Source of the DNA: Candidatus Zixiibacteriota bacterium
GTDB lineage: Bacteria; Zixibacteria; MSB-5A5; GN15; PGXB01
NCBI GenBank assembly: GCA_900498245.1
Contig: LS998015.1
Coordinates: 1,247,864 to 1,301,214, forward strand
Reading direction: 5' to 3'
Length of the DNA stretch: 53,351 bases
Shown: piece after piece, positions 16,309 through 25,707 of the stretch
Position numbering within the stretch: position 1 is the stretch's first letter
Layout of the letters: each line of letters starts with the position of its first letter
The notes under the pieces: generated by a model
Databases searched by the model: none
What the model saw: only the letters and a program-made list of their open reading frames with translations
What the model was told of the DNA's origin: nothing
Translations under genes and position numbers: made by a program

Positions 16309-18033
16309 ATGGAAATACAGGGAAAAGCAGGTTCAAAGGAAAGGGCCGAATTGGAAACCGCGGCTATTTGCACGGTTCGTATCGATAACAAGGAAATCAA
16401 GCAGACCCTTTCATCGATTCAGCTGGATCAATATATCGACAGACATCATATGTTGCAGGTTCGGATCAAGCAGGTGGGCACGGCGCAGAGCGGTCAGGAT
16501 TTTGACGATCCCGCCGATTACACCGCGTTTCTCGGAAAATCGATCTCATTGAATGTCAAACCGACCGGCGGCATGGTCGATTCCTCCCGCGAACTGGAAT
16601 TTATCGGAATTGTCACTCAGGTAAGTCTCGACAACAGCATCGACGGTCTTAATACGGTTCTTATAACCTCGCACAGTCCGACCATAGGTCTGGATAATTC
16701 AAAGAAAAACGCTTTTTTCTTTGACCAGTCGGCCAGTGATATCATCGGCTCCACCCTGCGGAATCATCCCATTACCCTTGGCAATGTCGATTCCAGCAAA
16801 GGGGTTTCCAAATTTACGGTTCAGTACCGCGAGAGCGATTATGATTTCGTGAGACGGTTGGCATTTCATTACGGAAAATTTGCCTTTTACGACGGCAAGG
16901 AATTTTGTGTTGTCAAGGCCTCCGGTTCCGGAGCCGAGGAATTGACCTGGCGCGAAACGCTCGGTTCATTTTCCTTCGGACTGGGAACCGCCGATCCGGA
17001 ATTTACATCGTCCGCCTATAACTACGAACAAAGCAAAATTTTTACCCAGGATTCCAAATCCCTTCCGGCCCAATCATCATTGCCCGCCATGCTTAAGACC
17101 TCGCCCGATGCCTCGAAAAATATTTTCAAAAATTCAGGATTCACGGTCTCTTCGCGCTTCATCCCCGATGCTCAGAGTCTCGACGAAATACTCCAGGTCG
17201 AAAAGAACGGCAGTCTGGGGAAAATGATTCAATGTCAGGGGTATTCCATCGTTCCCAAAGTCGCCGTGGGCCACAGTGTGAAAATCAAGGGAATGTCGAA
17301 ACTCGACGGTACTTTCTGGGTGAATTCTGTCAGGCATATTTTCAACGAAAGCGGCAAATATCACAATACTTTTATCTGCACCCCGGTCGATACCGCCTTC
17401 CCCTCGACGCGATTTAATTTGCAGCCCTTTACCGATTTGCAGTCGGCAGTGGTCGTCGATAATGACGATCCGGAAAAACTGGGACGTATCAAAGTTAAAT
17501 TCCCCTGGATCCAGGATAGTACTATCTGGGTCCGCTATCTCAGTTTCAATGCCAGCCAGACCGGAGGATGGTATTCCCTGCCTGAAATCGATGATATTGT
17601 TCTGGTTGGATTCGAGATGGGGAATCCGGAAATGCCGGTCGCTCTCGGCTCTCTTTATGACAAAAACAATCCGCCCGATTCCAAAGCGGTCGATTCCAAG
17701 AACGATATTCGCCAATTTTTGACCAAGGGCGGCAGTCTGATTCAAATCAAAGATACATCGGGGAGCGAAGAAATCAAAATTTCGATGAAGGACGGTAAAA
17801 ACAGCATCGTCATGCAGACTTCGGGCCCGAGCATCACTATTGAAAGCCAAAACGGCGATATCAGCATCAAAGGAAAGAGTGTCACGATAAATTCCGATCA
17901 GAACATTGAAATTAAAGCCGGCGGAGATCTTAAGGCGGAAGGAAGCGCCAATTTGAAGCTTAAGGGCGGCATGCAATCCGACCTTGAAGGCAATATGGTC
18001 AATGTCAAAGGATCGATGATAAAACTTAATTAA
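16309..18033 (+). CDS. vgrG: T6SS spike protein VgrG (TssI)
   Basis: This 574-residue protein has the gp27/gp5 layout of VgrG. Residues 1 to about 380 form the gp27-like hub (SIQLDQYIDRHHMLQVRIKQ, YRESDYDFVRRLAFHYGKFAFYDG). An OB-fold with DPEKLGRIKVKFPW, WVRY and GFEMGNPEMPVALGSLYD follows. The C-terminus is a triple-stranded beta-helix needle of short repeats (DISIKGKSVTINSDQNIEIKAGGDLK). No extra toxin domain is attached, so cargo must ride on PAAR or adaptor proteins. I choose ATG 16309; its GAGGA is only two bases away, which is tight. A TTG at 16291 is the alternative start. The trimer should sit on the baseplate and carry the PAAR tip. Confidence 0.93.
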   Translation: MEIQGKAGSKERAELETAAICTVRIDNKEIKQTLSSIQLDQYIDRHHMLQVRIKQVGTAQSGQDFDDPADYTAFLGKSISLNVKPTGGMVDSSRELEFIGIVTQVSLDNSIDGLNTVLITSHSPTIGLDNSKKNAFFFDQSASDIIGSTLRNHPITLGNVDSSKGVSKFTVQYRESDYDFVRRLAFHYGKFAFYDGKEFCVVKASGSGAEELTWRETLGSFSFGLGTADPEFTSSAYNYEQSKIFTQDSKSLPAQSSLPAMLKTSPDASKNIFKNSGFTVSSRFIPDAQSLDEILQVEKNGSLGKMIQCQGYSIVPKVAVGHSVKIKGMSKLDGTFWVNSVRHIFNESGKYHNTFICTPVDTAFPSTRFNLQPFTDLQSAVVVDNDDPEKLGRIKVKFPWIQDSTIWVRYLSFNASQTGGWYSLPEIDDIVLVGFEMGNPEMPVALGSLYDKNNPPDSKAVDSKNDIRQFLTKGGSLIQIKDTSGSEEIKISMKDGKNSIVMQTSGPSITIESQNGDISIKGKSVTINSDQNIEIKAGGDLKAEGSANLKLKGGMQSDLEGNMVNVKGSMIKLN

Positions 18034-18040
18034 TGCAACC

Positions 18041-18421
18041 ATGGAATACCTGGCGCTACCATTTGTTCTGAGAGAAGGTTATTTGAGCAAGGCGACTCTG
18101 GAAGAGTCGCTGACCTATTCGATCGGCCTGATACTCAGCACCCGTCTGGGATCATTGCCCTTCGATCCCGAATACGGCTGCGATATCTGGGATAAGGAAT
18201 ATTCGGATTTATATACGGCTAACAAGGCGGAAATACGCGCCAGTCTGCGTAACGCCATCGACCGCTCCGAAAAGCGTCTTTATAATTTATCGGTTTCGTT
18301 CGTTAGTGCCGCGGAGTCTCAGGGGGCGCGTCAAATTCTGGGCATGGCGGTCAAGGTGACCGGCAATTTCAGGGAGGATTCCGAAGAAAAAAAATATGAA
18401 GGAACCTTCTATTTAGGTTAG
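18041..18421 (+). CDS. tssE: T6SS baseplate wedge protein TssE (gp25-like)
   Basis: The 126-residue product fits the GPW/gp25 family: an N-terminal SLTYSIGLILSTRLGSLPFDPEYGCDIWD, which contains the conserved glycine/proline turn, followed by IRASLRNAIDRSEKRL and a beta-rich C-terminus. In phages and T6SS, gp25/TssE forms the inner wedge ring that holds the sheath's first disc. The EPR-type signature normally seen in proteobacterial TssE is not present in that exact form; the sequence is closer to the FCB/phage branch. It begins seven bases after vgrG and precedes tssF by 16 bases, inside the same transcript. Confidence 0.85.
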   Translation: MEYLALPFVLREGYLSKATLEESLTYSIGLILSTRLGSLPFDPEYGCDIWDKEYSDLYTANKAEIRASLRNAIDRSEKRLYNLSVSFVSAAESQGARQILGMAVKVTGNFREDSEEKKYEGTFYLG

Positions 18422-18437
18422 GCTTAAAAGAGATAAT

Positions 18438-20108
18438 ATGGAAATAAAAGCGACCCCTTCCCGTTCCCCGGAGAAAATATTCGCTGATATGCATCGCGAA
18501 CTTCGGGCCTGGAATCAGCAGGTGCCGGAATCCCCGGAACGTCTCGACCCGATCCTTAAAATTCTGATGCGGCTTTATGCCCATCAATTGTCACTCATTG
18601 ATAAGCGGATCGACTCGGTTTGGGAAATGGCCGCCAATTCCCTCATACGGGCCGTTTGCCCCGAAAGCAAGCGCTGGCCGGTACCTTCCTTTACCGTGAT
18701 GCGTTGCCAGCCGGGGGATCCGGTGGTCGAAGTTGACCCTCATCTGCGATTCTTTTACAAGGAAAAGCGTGAAGGCGGACAAACCTTCTTTTTTTCCCCT
18801 CTCCGCAAGGAGCGGCTGATTGCCGCCCGGATCAAACATATCTATCTGACGGCGGGGAGCACCGTAATGGATCTCTCTCCAAATCCCGAGAGTACCGGCT
18901 ATTCGAGACAGCCGCTTTCTTTCCCTGCCACTGATCCCGGGAAAATATTTATCGGGGTGGAGTATGAGGGCATTCCCTCCGATCTGGCCGGCGCCGTCCT
19001 TTTCATCAAAGGCGCCGTCGAAGTGCTCAAGCAACTGCGCTGGGGGCATTGGCGCGCGGCCGATTCGTCGGGCAATTTTTTGGAGGAATCCCGCTTTTGC
19101 CCCGGGCTGATCGACAGCCTTTCGGACATTTTGTCGATTGATGGGCGCCGCATCGATTGGGGCGGGCTTCGAACGAGCCGAGATTTATTTAAGACGCTGG
19201 AAGACAATTTTATCCTCTTGCCCCGAAACTTCTCGACCGGATGGGCGGCCGGACCGATCGATAAGGAACTGGCGGAAAAAATGTTCACGGCCGGTATCAA
19301 TCCCCCTCCCGCCGGCGAAAAAGTCTATTGGCTCCGTATTGACCTGCCGCGCGGCGGTGATAAGACCAAATTGCAGTCATCGTTCGAAATCCATTTCAAT
19401 TGCTTTATTGCGATTAATAAAAACGAATTGACGCTGTTCAAGCATACCGGGGGAAATCGTCTGGTGGAAGTGGAACTGCCCGAAGATATCGCCAACATTC
19501 TCGAAATCGCGCGGGTGGTAGATTCCGGCGGGCGCGAATACGTCCCTCGCTTTACGGTACAGACCAGCCGGGCCCAGAAGGCATATTCCCTCGAAGAACG
19601 CAATAATAAGATTGTTCTCTGGTTCGACTTTTCCTCCGACATAGAGCTTCCGCCTGATTCCATTTCCGTGAATTATTCTATTACGGCCGGGGTAAGCGGC
19701 AACGGTATCGAAGCGGCCAAAATAAATGAATTGTATGAGGCTCATCCGGGCATCGTCGCGATCGAAAACATCGTTCCCACGGGCGGAGCGGTCCCGGCCA
19801 AGACGGAGAAGCAGATTGTCAACGAGGTATCGGCGCGTCTTCGCAATCGCGACCGGGCCATGAACTTCGCCGAAATCTCCAATTGGGCCATGACTTTCGA
19901 TCCGCGCATTTTGTCGGCGGAATGCCGCAACGGGATCGAGCGGGCCGCCCGCGGTGTCAGGCGATGCATTGAAGTTATTATCAGAGTCAAAAAGGATGGC
20001 TTTTATTCCGACGAGGAAACGGATTTGCTGGAGCGGCGCCTCAATAGTTTCCTGAAATCCCGCTCGCCGATTAATACTCATTTTAAAATTGAGATTGTAA
20101 AGCAATGA
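18438..20108 (+). CDS. tssF: T6SS baseplate protein TssF
   Basis: The 556-residue protein matches the length and tone of TssF/VasA. It has a helical start with ERLDPILKILMRLYAHQLSLIDKRIDSV, the typical AVCPESKRWPVPSFTVM(R) patch in which acidic/Pro residues lead into a beta domain, a central strand-rich region with LPEDIANIL, and a C-terminal gp6-like end (VSARLRNRDRAMNFAEISNWAMTFDPRI). TssF with TssG forms the wedge of the baseplate around VgrG. It overlaps tssG by four bases (ATGA), so the two are translationally coupled, in keeping with their fixed stoichiometry in the complex. Confidence 0.88.
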   Translation: MEIKATPSRSPEKIFADMHRELRAWNQQVPESPERLDPILKILMRLYAHQLSLIDKRIDSVWEMAANSLIRAVCPESKRWPVPSFTVMRCQPGDPVVEVDPHLRFFYKEKREGGQTFFFSPLRKERLIAARIKHIYLTAGSTVMDLSPNPESTGYSRQPLSFPATDPGKIFIGVEYEGIPSDLAGAVLFIKGAVEVLKQLRWGHWRAADSSGNFLEESRFCPGLIDSLSDILSIDGRRIDWGGLRTSRDLFKTLEDNFILLPRNFSTGWAAGPIDKELAEKMFTAGINPPPAGEKVYWLRIDLPRGGDKTKLQSSFEIHFNCFIAINKNELTLFKHTGGNRLVEVELPEDIANILEIARVVDSGGREYVPRFTVQTSRAQKAYSLEERNNKIVLWFDFSSDIELPPDSISVNYSITAGVSGNGIEAAKINELYEAHPGIVAIENIVPTGGAVPAKTEKQIVNEVSARLRNRDRAMNFAEISNWAMTFDPRILSAECRNGIERAARGVRRCIEVIIRVKKDGFYSDEETDLLERRLNSFLKSRSPINTHFKIEIVKQ

Positions 20109-21010
20109 ACCAGCCCTTAATGCCGGACCTCTGCAATCGGCGTTACCCCTTCCATTATACCACCGCTCTCTGTCTGTTGATAAAATTGGGCATTGATATT
20201 TCTCAAATCGAAATCCTTGCCATAGGCGAATTCGAAAACTATAAAGGCGAAATTTTGTGGCAGGAGCCTGCTCCGGGAGCGGTTCTCACTGCCGACGCCA
20301 GAATACGTCTTAAAGTCGGTTACCCGAGCGCCATTGATTTTATGCCGTATCAGTTTTTTTACGGCTTGGCGGGAAGCGAGCGCCACTCTGCATCGTGGGA
20401 AGAACAGGCCCGGGAAATACTGGCCCCTTTCGATTCATCGGTAATTCGTCACAATGCCGCGGCCGAATATCATACCCTTAAATTTAACCTCGGACTCGTT
20501 GACCGGAAACAACTATCCGACTTTCTACAACTCTTCAATTTTGAACTCTCCGCTGAATCAGACGAAGATCAGAAGGCGCTCATCTGGACCACGCTCATGC
20601 CGTTCTTTCACTTTTGGGCGGGCAACGGCGGACTGACGGAGAAGGCCTTGGAATTGATCTTCGGTTACGAATTTGACATCATTGAAAATACTTTCGGGCA
20701 ATTTGTAATTCCCGAAGAAATTCGCTACATTCTCGGTTCACCGTCGGGGAGACTGGGTCGTGAAACCGTCCTTGGCAATCGATTTCATGATTACGATTCG
20801 AACTATGAAATAATAATAAAGGGAATTTCTTCGGAAGAGGTTCGAAATTTCCTCCCGGGCGGACTTAACCGAAAACGGCTTGATGCTATTCTCAGATTCT
20901 GTATGCCCAATCATCTTGATTACCGGCTGAAGTTTGAAGTTAAAAATAAAAATACGATTATCGGCAGGGAAAACCGGGCCGCATATCTTGGATATGCCGC
21001 TCATATTTAA
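20105..21010 (+). CDS. tssG: T6SS baseplate protein TssG
   Basis: At 301 residues and directly coupled to tssF, this is the expected TssG position and size. Sequence features are modest: an N-terminal helical domain (RRYPFHYTTALCLLIKLGIDISQI), a central RQLSDFLQLF-like helix, then ITFGYEFDI, a strand with a Gly-rich loop, and a C-terminal RKRLDAILRFCMPNHLDYRL with an alpha/beta character. In T6SS two TssF and one TssG make each wedge. Assignment rests mainly on synteny plus general similarity to FCB-type TssG; it is less certain than for tssF. Confidence 0.78.
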   Translation: MNQPLMPDLCNRRYPFHYTTALCLLIKLGIDISQIEILAIGEFENYKGEILWQEPAPGAVLTADARIRLKVGYPSAIDFMPYQFFYGLAGSERHSASWEEQAREILAPFDSSVIRHNAAAEYHTLKFNLGLVDRKQLSDFLQLFNFELSAESDEDQKALIWTTLMPFFHFWAGNGGLTEKALELIFGYEFDIIENTFGQFVIPEEIRYILGSPSGRLGRETVLGNRFHDYDSNYEIIIKGISSEEVRNFLPGGLNRKRLDAILRFCMPNHLDYRLKFEVKNKNTIIGRENRAAYLGYAAHI

Positions 21011-21070
21011 TGGCCTTGACAATAAAGTTTGAGAGATTTACATTATAAAATTGGGATTTGAGGCAAGATA

Positions 21071-22519
21071 ATGAGTGACTTGAACTTATATTCGGTGAAC
21101 TGGCAGGACGGGATGCTTATAACCCGTCAGCATTTAAAAGATCAGGAAAAGTACTTCGAGGATCTGATACGCTGGCACCATCTCGATGTCGGCGACCGTT
21201 ATGGATTGGTGAAAAAATCATTCGACGGCAAAGCGGCTCTCGCCCTGAACAGTCTGGTCAGCGGGAATCGGCTCCGCGTCGAGATGCTTCGATGCCAGGC
21301 CGTCACCCCCGATGGTACATATATTAATATTCAGGAATCCGGACAGAATCCGGTCCGGGCCGATTTTTCCATCAGTGGAGCGGCCGTCCCGGTCTTTATA
21401 AGTGTTGATGCTTCCGGAAAACAACCGGTCGGCGATCCCGATCCGGGCGAAGACCTGCCCCGGGTGCCCTATATGGTGAATGGTTACGCCATTCATTTGG
21501 GTGCTCCCCCGAATTTGCCGGACGGATCATTTCTTCAAGTGGCCGAATTGCTCATAAATGGCAGCGAGGTTAAACCCTCGCCGAATTACTTTCCGCCCTG
21601 TTTAAGTGTCGGGGCCGATGAACAGCTGGCGGCCAAGGTTTCCGACTTTCGCAACCGCCTTGAAAACCTCCTCTCGCTGTCGTCACGCGCCTATATGGCG
21701 GTCTCGGCCACCGGAGCTCTGGCGGGGGAGAGCACTAATTTGCAGGTCGCTTTCAAGGAGACGACATACTTATTGGTATATCATTTGGCCGCCACCATCG
21801 ATGACTTCGTGGTCGGTCGCAACGCCATTCATCCTATGCACCTGGTGATTCAGTTCAAGAAATTGTTCCGCATTTTCTCGACCTTGATGAATCTTCAACC
21901 CGGTTTGAAAGACTATTTGAACGAAAAATTTTTCAGCAAAGAACTCAATTCCGAAATCGGCCGTTTTATGGCCGCCGTCGATAATTTCATTCTGGCCGAA
22001 TATAATCACCGTCAACTCGGCGGGCACATTCAGGCCATCGATAATCTCCTCAATATCCTGCGGGGAGCGATCGGATTTTTGGCCCAGACCAAGCGTGAGC
22101 AGTTGGGCGAGCAGGCCGTGGCCACCGACAGTCTGACATATCAGGGGCGTACCTATCGCGTTTCGCCGTTCAGTTCGACCCGATTGGAGCAAATCGGGGA
22201 ATTGAGTTATTTGATGGTCGATGTCGCCTCCCCTCGCGCCGTAGCCGACTCGGTCGTCTTGATGTCGAAGGATCTTTTCAGTGTGGCCGAATGGAACAAT
22301 ATGCAGGTTCGCCTCGGGCTGAATGACGCCCGGGGGCTCGGGGAAACCGATCCGGTCGATGTCGATGTCACAACCTTCGGTAACAAGGTAGCCTTGCATC
22401 CCCGTGATATGATGCGCTCCTCGGCAGTTCGCCAGATTACCCTTATCTTCCGCGGAGCGCGGGATAACACCAAGTTTCAGAATTTGGGAAAAATGGATTT
22501 GATAATTTACACCATGTAA
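21071..22519 (+). CDS. tssK: T6SS baseplate connector TssK
   Basis: The 482-residue product opens with VNWQDGMLITRQHLKDQEKYFEDLIRW, a hallmark of TssK, which starts with a (V/I).W.eGm.l..qHfq motif. The middle holds a shoulder/beta domain (VFISVDASGKQPVGDPDPGED) and a helical neck (YLLVYHLAATIDDF). The C-terminus is the receptor-binding-like domain (RQITLIFRGARDN), which binds the membrane complex. TssK bridges baseplate wedges to the TssL/TssM cytoplasmic domains. It is followed within 20 bases by a tail-anchored protein gene, so its partner here is probably that non-canonical membrane complex. Confidence 0.9.
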   Translation: MSDLNLYSVNWQDGMLITRQHLKDQEKYFEDLIRWHHLDVGDRYGLVKKSFDGKAALALNSLVSGNRLRVEMLRCQAVTPDGTYINIQESGQNPVRADFSISGAAVPVFISVDASGKQPVGDPDPGEDLPRVPYMVNGYAIHLGAPPNLPDGSFLQVAELLINGSEVKPSPNYFPPCLSVGADEQLAAKVSDFRNRLENLLSLSSRAYMAVSATGALAGESTNLQVAFKETTYLLVYHLAATIDDFVVGRNAIHPMHLVIQFKKLFRIFSTLMNLQPGLKDYLNEKFFSKELNSEIGRFMAAVDNFILAEYNHRQLGGHIQAIDNLLNILRGAIGFLAQTKREQLGEQAVATDSLTYQGRTYRVSPFSSTRLEQIGELSYLMVDVASPRAVADSVVLMSKDLFSVAEWNNMQVRLGLNDARGLGETDPVDVDVTTFGNKVALHPRDMMRSSAVRQITLIFRGARDNTKFQNLGKMDLIIYTM

Positions 22520-22538
22520 GAATTCTCCGGAACTCGCT

Positions 22539-23462
22539 ATGGAAATAAAAACATATATTGAAGATCTCTTTAAGTACCTTGAATCGTTCGAGAAAGGCGC
22601 TGTCGAATTTGAGACCGAGGCCTTTTTGCAGACGTACAACGGTATCTATGCGGTCTTTCAGGCTCTCCGCCAGCAACGCAACGAGGCGGTCGATGTGGAT
22701 CAATATTTTTTAAGTCGCATCGAGAGAACACCCCTCAACAGCTCCGATCTCCGCCAGTTATCCATACAGATAATGATAACATATTTCGAGTCGGAGGCCG
22801 ATACCGACGGTCAGTCGAATCAATCCTATCTTTACTGCCGGGGACTGAGGGCCGTCAAACAGGACATTCCCTTTTTTGAGCAACACCTCATTCCTTTGCT
22901 TTTCAAAGAAGGGGCCCTGGGAAGTAATTTCCGTCTGCATCAATTCTTCCTCAATGAAATCGGCCGTTATATGGGAAAATTCGGGAAAAAGGTGATCCCG
23001 AACTTGAACCCGGAAGAATTCGGTGCCCTCAATGACAGCATGAAAATCCTGGAATTGATCCGGCGCCGTCTGGAAATGGGCAATGAATTGCTCAAGGATC
23101 GCACCAGTCTTGAATTTCATCTGCAGCGGATCAATGCCTTTACGAAATTGGGGCAGAAGAGCAAACTATATGAACGTTATTTGACAGAATGGCAATATCT
23201 CCGCAAGACAAGTTTCTGGGCCGCGGTCAAAAGATTTCTTTCCGAATTGGGCGGGAAATTCCGCGGCGCCTTTTCGTCTTCGCGTTACTTCCGGCTCGTT
23301 ATGACACAGCGGACACCGGCCTACTTTTACTATTTCTTTCTTATTGTCCTCTTCATTTTCCTGGCCATTTATGTACCGATGAAATGGAGCAGTTATTCCA
23401 GGAATAAATTGAATGAATTAAATAATCGCGCCACGGCGGTACAGTCCGGGACCTTGAGGTGA
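22539..23462 (+). CDS. Tail-anchored T6SS membrane-complex protein, TssL-like by topology
   Basis: The 307-residue protein has a helical cytoplasmic part (about 1-260) and one hydrophobic segment near the C-terminus (about 268-288, YYFFLIVLFIFLAIYVPMKW), leaving a tail of about 20 residues outside. This is the architecture of TssL/DotU, and the order tssK-this gene-GTPase gene copies tssK-tssL-tssM. I do not find the usual DotU sequence signature, so the label rests on topology and place. Many helices are amphipathic (LRQLSIQIMITYFESEA, LNDSMKILELIRRRLEMG). Whether it is a diverged TssL or an unrelated replacement cannot be settled by eye. Confidence 0.55.
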   Translation: MEIKTYIEDLFKYLESFEKGAVEFETEAFLQTYNGIYAVFQALRQQRNEAVDVDQYFLSRIERTPLNSSDLRQLSIQIMITYFESEADTDGQSNQSYLYCRGLRAVKQDIPFFEQHLIPLLFKEGALGSNFRLHQFFLNEIGRYMGKFGKKVIPNLNPEEFGALNDSMKILELIRRRLEMGNELLKDRTSLEFHLQRINAFTKLGQKSKLYERYLTEWQYLRKTSFWAAVKRFLSELGGKFRGAFSSSRYFRLVMTQRTPAYFYYFFLIVLFIFLAIYVPMKWSSYSRNKLNELNNRATAVQSGTLR

Positions 23463-23473
23463 TGGGTTGAAAT

Positions 23474-25678
23474 ATGAGTTTGGGAAAAGTATTTAATATT
23501 TTCAAAAAGGGTGCCAAAGGGGCTTCCGGTCAAAAAGGCAAAAAAGGCGGCGGAATCGAATGGCCCCCGGGGCTGCGGATCGGCGTCTATGGGCACGCCA
23601 ATTCAGGCAAGACCGTTTATTTAACCGTTTTGAATGAAGAGTGCAAAATTGCCAAGGATCTTCAAATTTCGGTTATCGATAACGCCACGGCCGGGGAATT
23701 CCTTTCCAATTACAGAATGATCTGGGGTCTGGCCAGCGGGGCCTCTTCAGGCGGCGGTACCGTGGTCGATATGCGCGGGGAAAAGAAATTTCCCGAATCG
23801 ACCATCTCCGACAAGATTCTCAAGTTCAATGCCATTCTCGACCATAAGAAACGGGTTTCGGTGGTTACCTATGATTACAGCGGACGGTCCGTCTCCATCC
23901 GGGAACGGACCGAGCAGACCGACAAGGTTATTGACTTCATGTCCGGCTGTCATGGGTTGATGTTCTTCTATGACCCCAAGACACTGGCGGCGGAACTCCA
24001 AAGTCAGGAACATGTTGCCTCATTCGTAAGCATGATCGAACGTCTGGCGCCTCTCAATAAAAGCCGCCTGCCAATCCCAATTGCTCTGGTCATCACGAAA
24101 TCCGACATCCTGCCGGGTTTCAAAGGGGAAGATCAGGTCGTTTTGATCCGGGCGGAAGATGAGAGTTTCGTTTCCGAGGACTTTGAATTATTTCTGGATA
24201 AAATCCTGACCAGTAATAACATTGCCTCCAATTCCGCATGGGCGGGTACGGTTCGGGAGATACTTATTAAATTGAAGGATTTTCTGAAAGTGGTCACCGG
24301 GCGCACTCTTGACTTTCAGATTTTCTTCACCTCCAACACCGGTGAGGCCCCCGATAAGATTGGCACCGATATCGGCCGTTCCCTTTATGCGCCGCCGGCG
24401 AAAATCAGACCGGTCGGCATCCGGGAGCCGTTTTACTGGATATTGAAATCCATTATGCGGAGCCGCAAAATCTCACGGATGCGGACGGTGGCCCGCTTCG
24501 TCACTCTCATAAGTATTATCTGGATCATTTTGTACTCGTTGCCGAATCTCTATCATTTCAAATTCCTCCTGTCCGGTGCCTATAGAACCGAAAGCAGCAT
24601 ACTCCAGGCCTATAAGGGCAATATTTATAATACCTCGGTCGAAGAGAGGCGGAAAATTGTCCGTGCCTACGATGACTATTCCCGCTCCTGGACCGTAAAG
24701 TGGCTATTTCAGCCTTTTCAGGCTCCGGCGGAACGAATTAAAAACAGTTATTCTTCGCTGAATGTGGAAGCGGCCGCGTCCAATCTTAATCAGGTTATAA
24801 AGAATTTTACCGCCATTGTTTCCGACACGTCGGCATGGCCCAAAGTCAATCCTTCCGATTCGCAATTAATAGAAAACGAGCGCCACCAAAAACTCGTGGA
24901 AGATCTCAATGGTTTCCACCAGGGCGATGAGACTTCGATACTGTATAAACGCAGCGATCGCGCCCTGCGTCTCTGGGACATGTTTAAAAGGGCCGTGGCC
25001 GCGCCCAATGATACGACCGTCTGGGTCACTATTCAGAAACAGGTGCAATTGGACAAGGATATGTATGGCAATCAAATGAGCGCCGAGGAAGTTGACCTTG
25101 GGAAGGCCCTGTCGAAATATAAAGCCAAGCAGATTCAAATCGTTACCGCTCAGAAGGCCGCCGCCGAACTGACCGGTTTGATACAGGAAATAAACGGCAA
25201 TCCCAACGGCGCGTTCCGTCTGGACACCGCCGTCACCATTTTGAAACAAACCCTGGCCAACCTCGACCCGGCAGTCGACAAAAACAATATCGCCATGATA
25301 AACCGCTATCTGCAGGCGGTCGCGAGATGGAACAAAACCCAGAAATATACCGCGAAAATCGAGGTTCTTCCGGAAAAGGCCCATCTCCATATCGAAATCA
25401 CTGAAAATGGAAAGGCCCCTCTCTGGGAGAAACATACGCAGATATTCGAAGGCGATGAGGTCCCGATATTCTGGAAAGTGGGCGACAATATCAATATCGC
25501 CATCGACCTCAAAAAGCAGAAGTGCAAGTGGGGAAAAGAATCCAGCGATCGTGTCATATTGAAAGACAAATATGCATTGTTTCAAATGGACGGAGAAGTA
25601 ACGTTTGATAATATAGGCAAGAAAGCCGGTATCAGTTTCAAACCGCCGCTGGTGGATCTGCTGCCGGTTTTGAAATAG
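23474..25678 (+). CDS. Membrane-anchored TRAFAC-like GTPase in the TssM position
   Basis: This 734-residue product begins with a GTPase domain: P-loop GHANSGKT (40-47) with hydrophobic strand before it, a switch-2-like TYDYSGRSV, and a G4 motif TKSD at 208-211. The style is that of the TRAFAC-type GTPases found fused to other modules. A single membrane segment follows (about 337-358), then about 375 residues, mostly helical with a beta-rich end, that should lie in the periplasm. Canonical TssM/IcmF is about 1100-1200 residues with an N-terminal membrane hairpin before its NTPase domain; both are absent here. It is the last large gene of the machine, 11 bases after the TssL-like gene. Confidence 0.7.
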   Translation: MSLGKVFNIFKKGAKGASGQKGKKGGGIEWPPGLRIGVYGHANSGKTVYLTVLNEECKIAKDLQISVIDNATAGEFLSNYRMIWGLASGASSGGGTVVDMRGEKKFPESTISDKILKFNAILDHKKRVSVVTYDYSGRSVSIRERTEQTDKVIDFMSGCHGLMFFYDPKTLAAELQSQEHVASFVSMIERLAPLNKSRLPIPIALVITKSDILPGFKGEDQVVLIRAEDESFVSEDFELFLDKILTSNNIASNSAWAGTVREILIKLKDFLKVVTGRTLDFQIFFTSNTGEAPDKIGTDIGRSLYAPPAKIRPVGIREPFYWILKSIMRSRKISRMRTVARFVTLISIIWIILYSLPNLYHFKFLLSGAYRTESSILQAYKGNIYNTSVEERRKIVRAYDDYSRSWTVKWLFQPFQAPAERIKNSYSSLNVEAAASNLNQVIKNFTAIVSDTSAWPKVNPSDSQLIENERHQKLVEDLNGFHQGDETSILYKRSDRALRLWDMFKRAVAAPNDTTVWVTIQKQVQLDKDMYGNQMSAEEVDLGKALSKYKAKQIQIVTAQKAAAELTGLIQEINGNPNGAFRLDTAVTILKQTLANLDPAVDKNNIAMINRYLQAVARWNKTQKYTAKIEVLPEKAHLHIEITENGKAPLWEKHTQIFEGDEVPIFWKVGDNINIAIDLKKQKCKWGKESSDRVILKDKYALFQMDGEVTFDNIGKKAGISFKPPLVDLLPVLK

Positions 25679-25707
25679 ATTTCAGGGGCCTGTTGGAAGG
25701 AGTGATT

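Noticed and set aside
17134-18042. 302-residue minus-strand ORF opposite vgrG
   Set aside because: It is a by-product of codon bias in the vgrG beta-helix; the reading is rich in Phe/Asp/Arg and has no recognisable fold.
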